Shown here in pieces: positions 15,595 to 24,034 of a DNA stretch of 64,000 bases. The first letter of the stretch is position 1. Each line of letters starts with the position of its first letter. The notes below the pieces were generated by a model. It made no database searches and had not been told where the DNA came from. It worked only from the letters and a program-made list of their open reading frames with translations. The stretch is from Flavobacterium salmonis. GTDB lineage: Bacteria > Bacteroidota > Bacteroidia > Flavobacteriales > Flavobacteriaceae. The stretch lies in assembly GCF_903819435.1 (NCBI RefSeq), contig NZ_CAIJDP010000089.1, forward strand, positions 124,001 through 188,000. The letters are read 5' to 3'. A program made the translations under genes and the position numbers.

Positions 15595-17040
15595 ATGAAA
15601 AAAAACATCGTTCTATTCTGTGCTATTAAATTTCTCTTTTTGGGATGTATTCTGAGTCCCATTAAAATAAGTGCTCAAACTTCCTTTTCTCTTGAAAACC
15701 TAAAAGAATCAAATTTTGAGCCTTTCCCCTCTTTTTTAGACGCAATAAAAAATGATGCACAGGCAAAGAGTAGAAATAAAGCTCAACATTGGAAAGATGA
15801 ACTTTTCATTAAAGATGGATTATTATTTGTACCTCGAAGTAGTAATGGTGGTCAACATTGGCAACTTGACGGTTTTTCTGTTTATGACTTAAATAAAAAA
15901 CAATTTGGTACAATTGAATATTTAGATGGAACTAATTCTAATGCTAGTAAGCTAGGAGCTTTAAATATTTTACGACCAGATTTTGATGAGAATTTATTTT
16001 TTACTTTTCGCAATTCGAAGGTGTATAAATCATCATATTCTGTAAAAGATTATAGCATGTTTGAATACTACAATTATCCTCGTTATAAAAACGAACAGTG
16101 GAGCTATTATTCACCAAATGCCATGTGCGAATTTACGAAAGTTGGTACATACGTTGATATAGAAGAAGACGGTAAGATTTATAGATTTCAAGTTACAAAA
16201 AATACGCTTAATGAAGACCAATCATATTTTTTCAGTATTGACAAAAATAGAAATTATGCAATGAGTTCCAAAGCTATAGATATACAAAATCAAAATGGTT
16301 TTGTATATATTCAGTTATTCAATAGTTCACAAGCATTTATTAATATGAAAATGCTAAATGTAAGTAACATTATTGAAAATAGTGATATGCCAAAAATGAT
16401 AAATCGAGGTAATGGTATTGTTGAAACTAAAGTTGGGCGTAGAGCATATACATGGGACATTGATTCAATGGATTATCTGAATAATGGAAATATTCTGTTA
16501 AATATTAACTTGTATGACCAATATAAAGTTCATTATCCCACTAGCCTACCAATGGCTTCATCTCATAAATATCAATTAGCAATTATTCTGAATCCTAAGC
16601 TAGAGCTTGTAAAATACAATTTTATTGTGGATGCTGATTACAAATTATTTAGTAAAAACAATAACGATTTTTTTGAAATTATTTCAGATGGAGGAAAAAT
16701 AATTTGTTATGATGAAAACCTAAATATAAAATGGTACAAAGAATTAGCTATGGAAAATAGCAAATCAGTGGGGCAAATTTCATATTTTAAGCAGATAAAT
16801 AACTATTTATACTTAATGGGAACTGCTACAAATAAATATCATGTTGGCTTAAATGACCCAATTATTTGGAAAGTCGATAGTCAAAATGGAAAACTAATTG
16901 TTGAAGAAGTTATTAAACTCACTCAGTCTCCATCTTTTTGCAACGGTTTTACGTATTATAACAACAAACTATACTTATTAGTTAATGATGGAAGTAGTAA
17001 TAGTCAAATTTTAAAAAAATCGAACTTAAATATTGATTAG
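15595..17040 (+). CDS. Secreted protein of unknown function (element cargo)
   Basis: 481 residues with a signal peptide (hydrophobic NIVLFCAIKFLFLGCILSPI, cleavage probably after KISAQ). The mature part is rich in aromatic residues and short strands with recurring patterns such as DELFIKDGLLFVPRSSNGG, NGFVYIQLFNSSQ, NYLYLMGTAT and NKLYLLVNDGSS. This is suggestive of a beta-propeller, but no repeat signature was firmly identified. It is controlled by the divergent HTH regulator through the palindrome in its promoter and converges on the short recombinase gene across a long hairpin. Role unknown; it is not a replication or transfer protein. Confidence 0.7.
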   Translation: MKKNIVLFCAIKFLFLGCILSPIKISAQTSFSLENLKESNFEPFPSFLDAIKNDAQAKSRNKAQHWKDELFIKDGLLFVPRSSNGGQHWQLDGFSVYDLNKKQFGTIEYLDGTNSNASKLGALNILRPDFDENLFFTFRNSKVYKSSYSVKDYSMFEYYNYPRYKNEQWSYYSPNAMCEFTKVGTYVDIEEDGKIYRFQVTKNTLNEDQSYFFSIDKNRNYAMSSKAIDIQNQNGFVYIQLFNSSQAFINMKMLNVSNIIENSDMPKMINRGNGIVETKVGRRAYTWDIDSMDYLNNGNILLNINLYDQYKVHYPTSLPMASSHKYQLAIILNPKLELVKYNFIVDADYKLFSKNNNDFFEIISDGGKIICYDENLNIKWYKELAMENSKSVGQISYFKQINNYLYLMGTATNKYHVGLNDPIIWKVDSQNGKLIVEEVIKLTQSPSFCNGFTYYNNKLYLLVNDGSSNSQILKKSNLNID

Positions 17041-17099
17041 AATACATTTCTTATTGCTTGAACAACTATTAGGCAAGAATTAAATTGTCTAGTATTTTT

Positions 17100-17152
17100 G
17101 TTCATGTTCACGGTGTTCATATTTTAAAAGCGTGAACACCGTGAACATGAAC
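17100..17152. repeat. Perfect 20-base inverted repeat (hairpin A)
   Basis: GTTCATGTTCACGGTGTTCA (17100-17119), a 13-base spacer, then its exact complement (17133-17152). It ends two bases before the stop codon of the short recombinase gene. A related but shorter hairpin lies at 22308-22349. There is no T-run, so a simple terminator is unlikely. A recombinase, replication or regulator binding site is more plausible. Confidence 0.7.
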
Positions 17153-17153
17153 A

Positions 17154-17717
17154 CTACAAACTCATGTATATATCATCCAATTCCTCTTGTCTGATTCCTA
17201 AGTACCTTTTTGTTATCGCTGGGGATGAGTGATTGAATAATTCACTCAGGTATAAAAGGGCTTTATCACTTTCTCCATTGTTAGCCCAAACTTGACGACC
17301 AAACGTCTTTCTGAGGGAGTGACTACTAATTGCAACGTTTTTAGTAGCAAACATTTCTTTTAGTTTACGGTTGACATATTGCACCGTTATTACTGTTGAT
17401 TGATTTGAAGTGAAAACATGACCACTTCTTATATCTGTTCTTGTTTTAAGAACTTCGTAAGCATTCTTAATATTGTCGTTTAATCTAATAACACGCTTCT
17501 TATTCGTTTTAGATTCTACTAATGAAATTGAGTCATTTTCTAAATCTTCAAATTTCAATTTTAGAATATCAGAAATTCGCAATCCAGCATTTATGCCAAA
17601 AACGACTAGAAAACCTAATTTATAGTTTTTTTCAGTTTTGATGATTTTCATTGCTTTGTTCAGAGTTGAATCAAAATTTAGATAGTCGCTAGTAGTGATT
17701 GAATTTTTAAGGCTCAT
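17154..17717 (-). CDS. Short tyrosine recombinase (catalytic domain only)
   Basis: 187 residues, only the catalytic half of a phage-integrase family protein. All catalytic residues are visible: Arg in GLRISDIL (R47), Lys in SKTNKKR, His and Arg in SHSLRKTFG (H133, R136), His in FNHSSPAIT (H163) and the nucleophile Tyr in KRYLGI (Y172). It lacks the N-terminal core-binding domain. Short forms like this include FimB/FimE-type inverters and plasmid resolvases. Its stop is adjacent to a 20-base hairpin, which could be its site. Role may be dimer resolution or inversion; the main integrase of the element is at 24031. Confidence 0.85.
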   Translation of the reverse strand: MSLKNSITTSDYLNFDSTLNKAMKIIKTEKNYKLGFLVVFGINAGLRISDILKLKFEDLENDSISLVESKTNKKRVIRLNDNIKNAYEVLKTRTDIRSGHVFTSNQSTVITVQYVNRKLKEMFATKNVAISSHSLRKTFGRQVWANNGESDKALLYLSELFNHSSPAITKRYLGIRQEELDDIYMSL

Positions 17718-17954
17718 GACTGTGATTTTTATTACTGTAAAGATAGTGTTAAAAGTTTCAAAAACAATTAAATTGAATTAAAAGTGAAACTATTTTAATT
17801 GTAAAATTCATCAAAACATTATTAATCACTCATTATCAATGTTTTAGCTAAAATAAAAAGTATTACTATTGTTAGAAGTGAAACTTTTATGATTCTCCTC
17901 TTTTGAGTATTCCATAAATTTTATCCTGAGCGCAATTTACAATAATATTTTTTC

Positions 17955-17962
17955 TATTTTTG
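17955..17962 (+). promoter_or_regulatory. -7 promoter element of the TPR gene
   Basis: TATTTTTG fits TAnnTTTG. It would give a leader of about 125 bases containing the inverted-repeat arm at 18041. The rest of 17718-17950 contains no gene or motif I can identify. Confidence 0.45.
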
Positions 17963-18040
17963 TATAAAGGCAATACACAATAGCGCGACTATACATCCAA
18001 AATCGGACAGCTTGTCGTAGTTTATGGCGAGTATGCACAA

Positions 18041-18055
18041 GTTGTAGGTAATTAG
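18041..18055 (+). repeat. Left arm of inverted repeats flanking the TPR gene
   Basis: GTTGTAGGTAATTAG. Its complement with one mismatch is at 19152-19166, directly after the TPR gene. Just before it, CTTGTCGTAGTTTATGGCGA and TATGCACAAG form a further small foldback. I remember similar GTTGTAGGTAA flanks around single genes in other Bacteroidota genomes, which suggests a cassette. Confidence 0.5.
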
Positions 18056-18090
18056 ACCGAAAATAGCCAAGAAAAATAAAAAACGAAAAA

Positions 18091-19146
18091 ATGGGAATAT
18101 TTGACCTTTTAAAATCGGACTCTGATAAGAATCCGTCAATTGATTTAACTGATTTCAAATTTTTATCAGACGACCATACACGAATCCAAAATGGGCAATC
18201 AACTAATGCAAATAACAAAGGCGCTTGGAGAGGAATTAGAGTGAAAACTTCTAACAATAAAACCTTCTATGTTACAATGTATAATATGAATGAAAATCAT
18301 CCAGTTTGGGGCGATAATATTCAAATGGCTGAAAAGCAAATGAAAATGTTGGAAGAAACAGATAGTAAAATTATTTTAAGAGGTTTTGGTAATGACATAA
18401 TGGGCTCGTCTTTTGCTGATTATGGTCTTACCCTCCATAAATTTAATGGAAATATAAATAAAGTTTCAATTCATATGTACGACAGAAATGTTGATATAAT
18501 CTATGTAAAGGCTGAAAATAATGACCAGAAAAAGAAATTAGATAATTATTCAAATACTGATAGTTTTGAAGATTTTATGCGAAAATTCCAGTCAATGTCA
18601 ATGTCCGAAAAAATGCAAATTGCATCGCAAACTGATGCGTTTAATAATCAAGGAGCAAATGCATATAGAAATGATAACATAGAACTTGCAATAGAAAATT
18701 TTGAAAAAGCATTAAAAATAATGCCAATTAATGATGATGCTTTAATCAATTTGGCAAGATGTTACACAATGCTTGGGGAATATGAAAAAACCTTTGAACC
18801 ATTAAATAAACTCTATCGATTAAATTCTAACAACAGAAATAAAATTATAGCATACAGTTTACTAATGCATCTACTCGAAGATTTTGACTCTGATGGTGGA
18901 GCTGTTAGTCCATCAACTTTAATAAATTATATTAAGGCGAAATATAATATATCAACTAACGATGATGAAATTAAAAGTATTATAAGAAGAATAAACGAAC
19001 CATATAATAGAGATATTTTGGTGTATATGATTGGTGGTGGTTTTGGGTTTGGAATGGGTTCAGGAGGAAGTCCATATATGACTTCAGACGGAACTATAAA
19101 ATCAGTCATTAGTGACGAAATTGAAGACGTCTTAAATTGGGACTAA
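18091..19146 (+). CDS. TPR-containing protein (cassette cargo)
   Basis: 351 residues, cytoplasmic. The N-terminal part (to about residue 150) is a unique alpha/beta domain with FKFLSDDHTRIQNG and KTFYVTMYNMNENHPVWGDN. Residues 180-275 contain two to three TPR helices pairs (AFNNQGANAYRNDNIELAIE, ALINLARCYTMLGEYEKTFE). The C-terminal segment has a Gly-rich loop (GGGFGFGMGSGGS). It is flanked by inverted repeats and by non-coding, structured sequence, unlike an ordinary operon gene. Function unknown; possibly accessory or defence cargo. Confidence 0.7.
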   Translation: MGIFDLLKSDSDKNPSIDLTDFKFLSDDHTRIQNGQSTNANNKGAWRGIRVKTSNNKTFYVTMYNMNENHPVWGDNIQMAEKQMKMLEETDSKIILRGFGNDIMGSSFADYGLTLHKFNGNINKVSIHMYDRNVDIIYVKAENNDQKKKLDNYSNTDSFEDFMRKFQSMSMSEKMQIASQTDAFNNQGANAYRNDNIELAIENFEKALKIMPINDDALINLARCYTMLGEYEKTFEPLNKLYRLNSNNRNKIIAYSLLMHLLEDFDSDGGAVSPSTLINYIKAKYNISTNDDEIKSIIRRINEPYNRDILVYMIGGGFGFGMGSGGSPYMTSDGTIKSVISDEIEDVLNWD

Positions 19147-19151
19147 AAAAA

Positions 19152-19166
19152 CTAACTACCTACAAC
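19152..19166 (-). repeat. Right arm of inverted repeats flanking the TPR gene
   Basis: CTAACTACCTACAAC, complementary to 18041-18055 at 14 of 15 positions. It starts 6 bases after the TPR stop codon and is followed by CAGTCGTT, a downstream flank I also associate with such cassettes. Confidence 0.5.
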
Positions 19167-19297
19167 AGTCGTTCCAAGATATTTGGGCATTTGGCTGAAT
19201 TTAAAAATGGTTTTGTACTTGTAAAACTTGTACATAATGGAAAAAACTCGCATCTTTAATCCCAAACCTCTTGTAACGTCAAGATGTTACTGGAGAC

Positions 19298-19517
19298 ATG
19301 AACCGAAATTACGCAGAAGAAAATAATCAAAAAATAAGCGTTAGTAAACTTTTAAAAAGTAGATATTCTTTATACAAAATTCGGATTTAGATTAACGAAA
19401 GAAAAGGAAACTAACGTTTTTGGTATTTCTTTGCAAGAACAACGTTATGACCTAGTAACCTTTAGTGAAGATAATCTGCAATCAAAAATAACAAGACCGC
19501 ATTCAACACATCATTAA
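19298..19517 (+). pseudogene. Possible small frameshifted ORF
   Basis: ATG at 19298 reads MNRNYAEENNQKISVSKLLK then SRYSLYKIRI and stops. A one-base shift around 19375 continues as FGFRLTKEKETNVFGISLQE and ends HSTHH at TAA 19517, followed at once by a strong terminator. The joined peptide would be about 72 residues and looks coherent. It may be a broken small gene; an untranslated RNA tail of the TPR transcript is the alternative. No family recognised. Confidence 0.35.
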
Positions 19518-19551
19518 AAAAGCCTCTATTTCTTGTAAATAGAGGCTTTTT
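19516..19551 (+). terminator. Strong intrinsic terminator
   Basis: Stem AAGCCTCTATTT / AAATAGAGGCTT with a 6-base loop and T-run. It ends the TPR unit and the small frameshifted ORF. Confidence 0.9.
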
Positions 19552-19559
19552 ATTGTGAA

Positions 19560-19772
19560 AACACTTGAGTAAAGACAGGAGCATTTAGGTACGAATTAGA
19601 ACCGTTTAGTACCTATAAATTGCACTTTTGGAACTATTATTTGCGATTTTGGTGTCGAAATTTTGAAAGCCAATCTGATGTAAGGGATTTCACTTAGCTA
19701 AAAATTGTTACCTAGGAGGCGGATAACTAGAGCACATGTATTTTGGAACAGGGGGAGGAAGAAGAGGGAGGG
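19560..19772. other. Gene-free stretch in the element
   Basis: No open frame was found on either strand. TAGGTAC (19586-19592) and GTACCTA (19609-19615) form a perfect 7-base inverted repeat, and the end is unusually purine-rich (GGGGGAGGAAGAAGAGGGAG, about 19750-19770). It could hold an origin or nick site for the nearby Rep-like protein, but nothing proves this. Confidence 0.3.
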
Positions 19773-19928
19773 CTATCCTAACTGCTCTATTTTTTTTCTT
19801 ATTACAGCAATTTCTTTTTGAAGTTGTAATTTGGTCATTTGTTTATGTAATTCAGCTTTTCTTTCTGGATTTTCTTCAATACTCATTTCCATTTGTTTGA
19901 TTCTTATTTTTTCGTCAATGTTATCCAT
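19773..19928 (-). CDS. Small coiled-coil protein (51 residues)
   Basis: Reads MDNIDEKIRIKQMEMSIEEN and continues to KKIEQLG. The composition, almost only Glu, Lys, Gln, Ile and Met with heptad spacing, indicates a single coiled coil. Its start overlaps the stop of the preceding 66-residue gene by 8 bases, as expected for a translationally coupled third gene of the HUH operon. No function known. Confidence 0.6.
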   Translation of the reverse strand: MDNIDEKIRIKQMEMSIEENPERKAELHKQMTKLQLQKEIAVIRKKIEQLG

Positions 19929-20121
19929 TTTTCCATGAGTTTAAAAGATATTCAACTACAAAAAGTTCGTTCAATTTATTGTTTTTTAATAATTGATACT
20001 CTTGCCACAAGTGCCAATCATCGGTTATTGAATTTTCTTCATATTTCATTTCACAATAGTTTTTCAGTAATTCTCGTAAGTGTGGACTGAAATCAAAATT
20101 TGTTATTTCATATTCGTTCAT
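19921..20121 (-). CDS. Small hypothetical protein (66 residues) in the HUH operon
   Basis: Reads MNEYEITNFDFSPHLRELLK and ends EYLLNSWKNG. It is soluble and acidic with a helical middle. It begins 7 bases after the stop of the HUH-type gene and overlaps the 51-residue gene, so the three form one operon. No recognised family. Confidence 0.6.
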   Translation of the reverse strand: MNEYEITNFDFSPHLRELLKNYCEMKYEENSITDDWHLWQEYQLLKNNKLNELFVVEYLLNSWKNG

Positions 20122-20128
20122 CTGGTTG

Positions 20129-20701
20129 TTATATTATTTCTGTTATTATTGGTGCTTTATTAGCGTAGTTTACGCTGTTATATTTGTTTGTTATGCTTGT
20201 AGCTTCAAAAGATATTTCGTTCCAGGAAAAGTACTTGTAAATCACATTTTCAACTATTGTTTTTACTTCTGGTAATTTCCCATCTGTGATAAAGTGAACA
20301 TGGTTAAATCCTCTTCCATCCAGTTCTATTGTATACTTAATGTATTTGTCTGGCATTTCATTTTTTATCTGGTAAATCAGTTCTTGATGGTATTCCTTGT
20401 CATAGTTTTCAAAAGGATTCCAACTCACGAAAGTTTGCCAATCATAGTTGCTCTCAGTATAAATTTTTCTTTTGTTGATTGGCATAAATTCGTTAATGAT
20501 TGAGTAGTGTATTTTCCATTGCTTACCGTCTTTATCTAATAAACTGGTCACTCCAGCATATTTTTCTTTGATTCTAATCATTTTGTATTTCAGCATTCTT
20601 ATTGATAGACCTGTTATTTCTGGTAACTGGTTAAGCTTATAATAGGTCTTATATCTTTTACTATTTGCATTGTTGATTAATTCATTAAACTTTTCTTTCA
20701 T
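20129..20701 (-). CDS. Putative HUH-type Rep/relaxase-like protein with N-terminal HTH
   Basis: 190 residues. Residues 17-70 resemble a MerR/HTH DNA-binding segment (LPEITGLSIRMLKYKMIRIK). From residue 86, WQTFVSWNPF could be motif 1 of an HUH endonuclease; HVH at 134-136 (GRGFNHVHFITDG) is a His-hydrophobic-His metal motif; and Y179 with K182 (VNYANKAP) fits the nucleophile Tyr and its Lys. Spacing and order match single-strand nickases of the rolling-circle Rep kind, although the protein is very short. It heads a three-gene operon. A similar His pattern by chance is possible, so the call is tentative. Confidence 0.5.
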   Translation of the reverse strand: MKEKFNELINNANSKRYKTYYKLNQLPEITGLSIRMLKYKMIRIKEKYAGVTSLLDKDGKQWKIHYSIINEFMPINKRKIYTESNYDWQTFVSWNPFENYDKEYHQELIYQIKNEMPDKYIKYTIELDGRGFNHVHFITDGKLPEVKTIVENVIYKYFSWNEISFEATSITNKYNSVNYANKAPIITEII

Positions 20702-20991
20702 TCTAATTTGGATATAATAAGGTCAAGAGAGGTTACTAATCTCTTGGTTATGTCTGTTGTCTATTTATAAATATGTGAAACTTTTGAAAAAGATGCACTT
20801 TGACTAAAAAAAAAGTGTTTTTATTTCAAGAATGGTCTTAGTAAAGTTCATTTTTACCCCAGCATCGAACCAATTGCAAAACAAATTATTGCACCTATTT
20901 TGTATAAAATCAAGTGATTAAGTTTTTGCTATTCGAATTAGGGAAACCCTAAAAAATCCCTAATCTTCATTTGTACCATCAAATAACAAAC

Positions 20992-21267
20992 ATGGTAATT
21001 ATGAACAATCAAATTTTTTTAAACGGTATCACAATTGAGCAACTCGCAGAAATATTAAAACCAATGCTAGCTGTTAACGCTCAGGAACAAATCCAATCAG
21101 GCAACCCATTTCTAACTAGAGATGAGGTTTGTGAGCTTCTTTCTTTTAACAAAACAAGTCTTTGGAAACATACAAAAAGTGGAAGGCTTAAAAGCTATGG
21201 TATTGGAAATCGTGTGTACTATAAAAGAGATGAAGTATTAGAAGCTGTTAAACCTATCAATTCATAA
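20992..21267 (+). CDS. Excisionase-like helix-turn-helix protein
   Basis: About 91 residues. The frame opens at a TTG (20971) inside a promoter-like element, so ATG 20992 or 21001 is the better start. The C-terminal half is an HTH_17/MerR-like excisionase fold: FLTRDEVCELLSFNKTSLWK, GRLKSYGIGNRVYYKRDEVL. Such proteins act as recombination directionality factors or regulators in Bacteroidota mobile elements. It is followed after 3 bases by the RepA-like gene and is surely cotranscribed. Confidence 0.8.
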   Translation: MVIMNNQIFLNGITIEQLAEILKPMLAVNAQEQIQSGNPFLTRDEVCELLSFNKTSLWKHTKSGRLKSYGIGNRVYYKRDEVLEAVKPINS

Positions 21268-21270
21268 GCT

Positions 21271-22305
21271 ATGGAAAATGTAAACAACGGATTAGAAGTA
21301 TTAAGTAACGTAATTGATAAAGCAATGACTGCAAGTAATAATATAGTTAAAAATAAAAATATTGGTTTATTCACAATTAAAACTGGTAATGAATGGATAC
21401 AAGAAGCAAAAAATAAACCTATGCCGAAAATGCTTTTTGGTGAGTTTTGGTTCGAGGGAGAATTATGCATTCTGTTTGCTGATTCCAATGTGGGAAAATC
21501 AATTCTAGCTGTACAAATAGCTGACAGTATAAGTAAAAATAAGGAGATAACACCTTTTAAATTAGAAGCAGAAAAGCACCATGTTTTATATCTTGATTTT
21601 GAGTTATCCGCTAAACAATTTGAAAATAGATATTCTAAGGATTATGATGAGCATTATTTTTTCGATAATGGTTTTAGCCGAATAGAAATCAATAGTGATG
21701 CGGACTTACCACCGAATACAGATTTTGAGACTTACCTTTTGAAATCATTAGAGTTGTCAATTGCTAGTACAGGTGCTAAAACTATAATAGTTGATAATCT
21801 AACATATCTTAAAAGTGGTAATGAATCCGCAAAAGATGCACTTCCTTTAATGAAAGAATTGAAGGCATTGAAAACTAAATACGATTTATCCATGTTAGTT
21901 TTAGCGCATACCCCTAAAAGAGATATGTCCAAAGCGATAACTAAAAATGATTTGGCAGGAAGTAGGATGTTAATGAATTTTTGTGATAGTTCATTTACTA
22001 TTGGTCAAAGTTCGGGAGATTCCAGTTTAAGATACATCAAACAGATAAAACAACGAAATACCGAAGAGATTTATGGAGCTGAAAATGTGTGCGTTTGTCA
22101 AATAGTAAAACCTCACAATTTTCTAGAGTTTGAGTTTGTGGATTTTGATGAAGAAAAAACTCATTTAAAAGAATCAAATAAAGCAGATAGAGATGAGGTT
22201 ATTGAACTGGCTAAGGAATTGAGTGATAATGGTAAAAGTCAAAGAGAAATTTCTAGAGAGTTGAATATTTCATTAGGAGCAGTAAATAAGTATCTCAAAC
22301 TATAA
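21271..22305 (+). CDS. RepA-like AAA ATPase/helicase
   Basis: 344 residues. A RecA-fold ATPase with Walker A ADSNVGKS (70-77), Walker B TIIVDNLTYL (about 161-170) and a hexamer-type sequence VLAHTPKRD. It matches the RepA/KaiC-like helicases of plasmids and integrative elements. The last 25 residues (KSQREISRELNISLGAVNKY) form an extra helix-turn-helix. With the primase-like gene downstream it probably forms the element's own replication unit after excision. Confidence 0.8.
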   Translation: MENVNNGLEVLSNVIDKAMTASNNIVKNKNIGLFTIKTGNEWIQEAKNKPMPKMLFGEFWFEGELCILFADSNVGKSILAVQIADSISKNKEITPFKLEAEKHHVLYLDFELSAKQFENRYSKDYDEHYFFDNGFSRIEINSDADLPPNTDFETYLLKSLELSIASTGAKTIIVDNLTYLKSGNESAKDALPLMKELKALKTKYDLSMLVLAHTPKRDMSKAITKNDLAGSRMLMNFCDSSFTIGQSSGDSSLRYIKQIKQRNTEEIYGAENVCVCQIVKPHNFLEFEFVDFDEEKTHLKESNKADRDEVIELAKELSDNGKSQREISRELNISLGAVNKYLKL

Positions 22306-22307
22306 AA

Positions 22308-22349
22308 TGTTCATGATGTTCATTATTAAAAGAGTGAACACCATGAACA
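22308..22349. repeat. Inverted repeat (hairpin B), related to hairpin A
   Basis: TGTTCATGATGTTCA (22308-22322), a 12-base spacer and TGAACACCATGAACA (22335-22349); arms pair at 14 of 15 positions. The core is the same as in the hairpin at 17100 (TTCA-C/T-G-G/A-TGTTCA). The two lie 5.2 kb apart and bracket the second recombinase, the TPR gene, the HUH operon and repA. Confidence 0.65.
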
Positions 22350-22358
22350 CAGTGAATA

Positions 22359-23280
<922 letters not shown>

Positions 23281-23305
23281 TTATTTCTTCAAATAATATT
23301 AAAAG

Positions 23306-24034
23306 TTAAATATCAACATTAGTAGCATTCTTTACAGAATAACCGATTTTCATTAAATGGGTTTCAACAGCCATTACATTTTTAGCTGAATTTAACGGAT
23401 TGTTTTTATTGTCTAAATCGTTGCCTAAAAGCGGATTCAACAATGGTTGAATTGAACTTGGTTTTGCATCAATAATATGACCCAAAATATTTGCCATGCT
23501 GTTTATAGATGTATTAAAAGGTCTCTCCTTTTTAAGGAAATCAATAACGCCAAGTTTTTCAAGATATAAAATTCTTCTAATTATTGGAATATTGTACTCC
23601 TCCATTAATTCATCATAAGGTTCTGATGGCAACTTTTCATCTCCGAATTGGGTTCGCTTTATTTTAGTATAGCTAATACGAGTCAACATGTTAAGCTCAG
23701 GAAAGAAGTGGGTTATCTTATCTATAAATTCATTAATAAAACTTTTATCAATATACTCACAAAACGTATCTATTGTATCTTCTATATAGTACATATAATA
23801 GTCTCCGTCCAAAAGTGTATCGTAAACATGTTCGATATCTTTACTGTCCACATCACTATGAAGATATACTTCTGCTTTTATTTTTAACAAATGATACATA
23901 AAAAAATCTTTTCTTAGAAAACGTAAAAGATTTATATCCAAATCATTTGTCAAGTCATAGACGGTTCTAATTCTTTTAAAAGAAGTTAGTTTATCGATAT
24001 TTTCGTAAAATTCAATTATTTCGCTATTAGTCAC
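23306..24034 (-). CDS. Hypothetical protein coupled to the integrase
   Basis: 242 residues, soluble, helical (FKRIRTVYDLTNDLDINLLR, PIIRRILYLEKLGVIDFLKK). Its ATG overlaps the integrase stop codon by four bases (ATGA), so the two are translationally coupled and the protein may assist or regulate integration or excision. No domain recognised. The Asn-rich C-terminal tail (LLGNDLDNKNNPLNSAKN) is the part most likely to contact a partner. Confidence 0.65.
   Translation of the reverse strand: MTNSEIIEFYENIDKLTSFKRIRTVYDLTNDLDINLLRFLRKDFFMYHLLKIKAEVYLHSDVDSKDIEHVYDTLLDGDYYMYYIEDTIDTFCEYIDKSFINEFIDKITHFFPELNMLTRISYTKIKRTQFGDEKLPSEPYDELMEEYNIPIIRRILYLEKLGVIDFLKKERPFNTSINSMANILGHIIDAKPSSIQPLLNPLLGNDLDNKNNPLNSAKNVMAVETHLMKIGYSVKNATNVDI

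Noticed and set aside
17100..17152. Hairpin A as a XerC/XerD dif-like site
   Set aside because: Arms of 20 bases with a 13-base spacer do not fit the 11-6-11 dif layout.
18041..18055. Integron attC core (GTTRRRY) in the TPR cassette flank
   Set aside because: GTTGTAG does not satisfy GTTRRRY and no integron integrase is nearby.
22308..22349. Hairpin B as a plain terminator of repA
   Set aside because: No T-run follows the stem and its arms match a second hairpin elsewhere in the element, so a binding-site role is more likely; not excluded.
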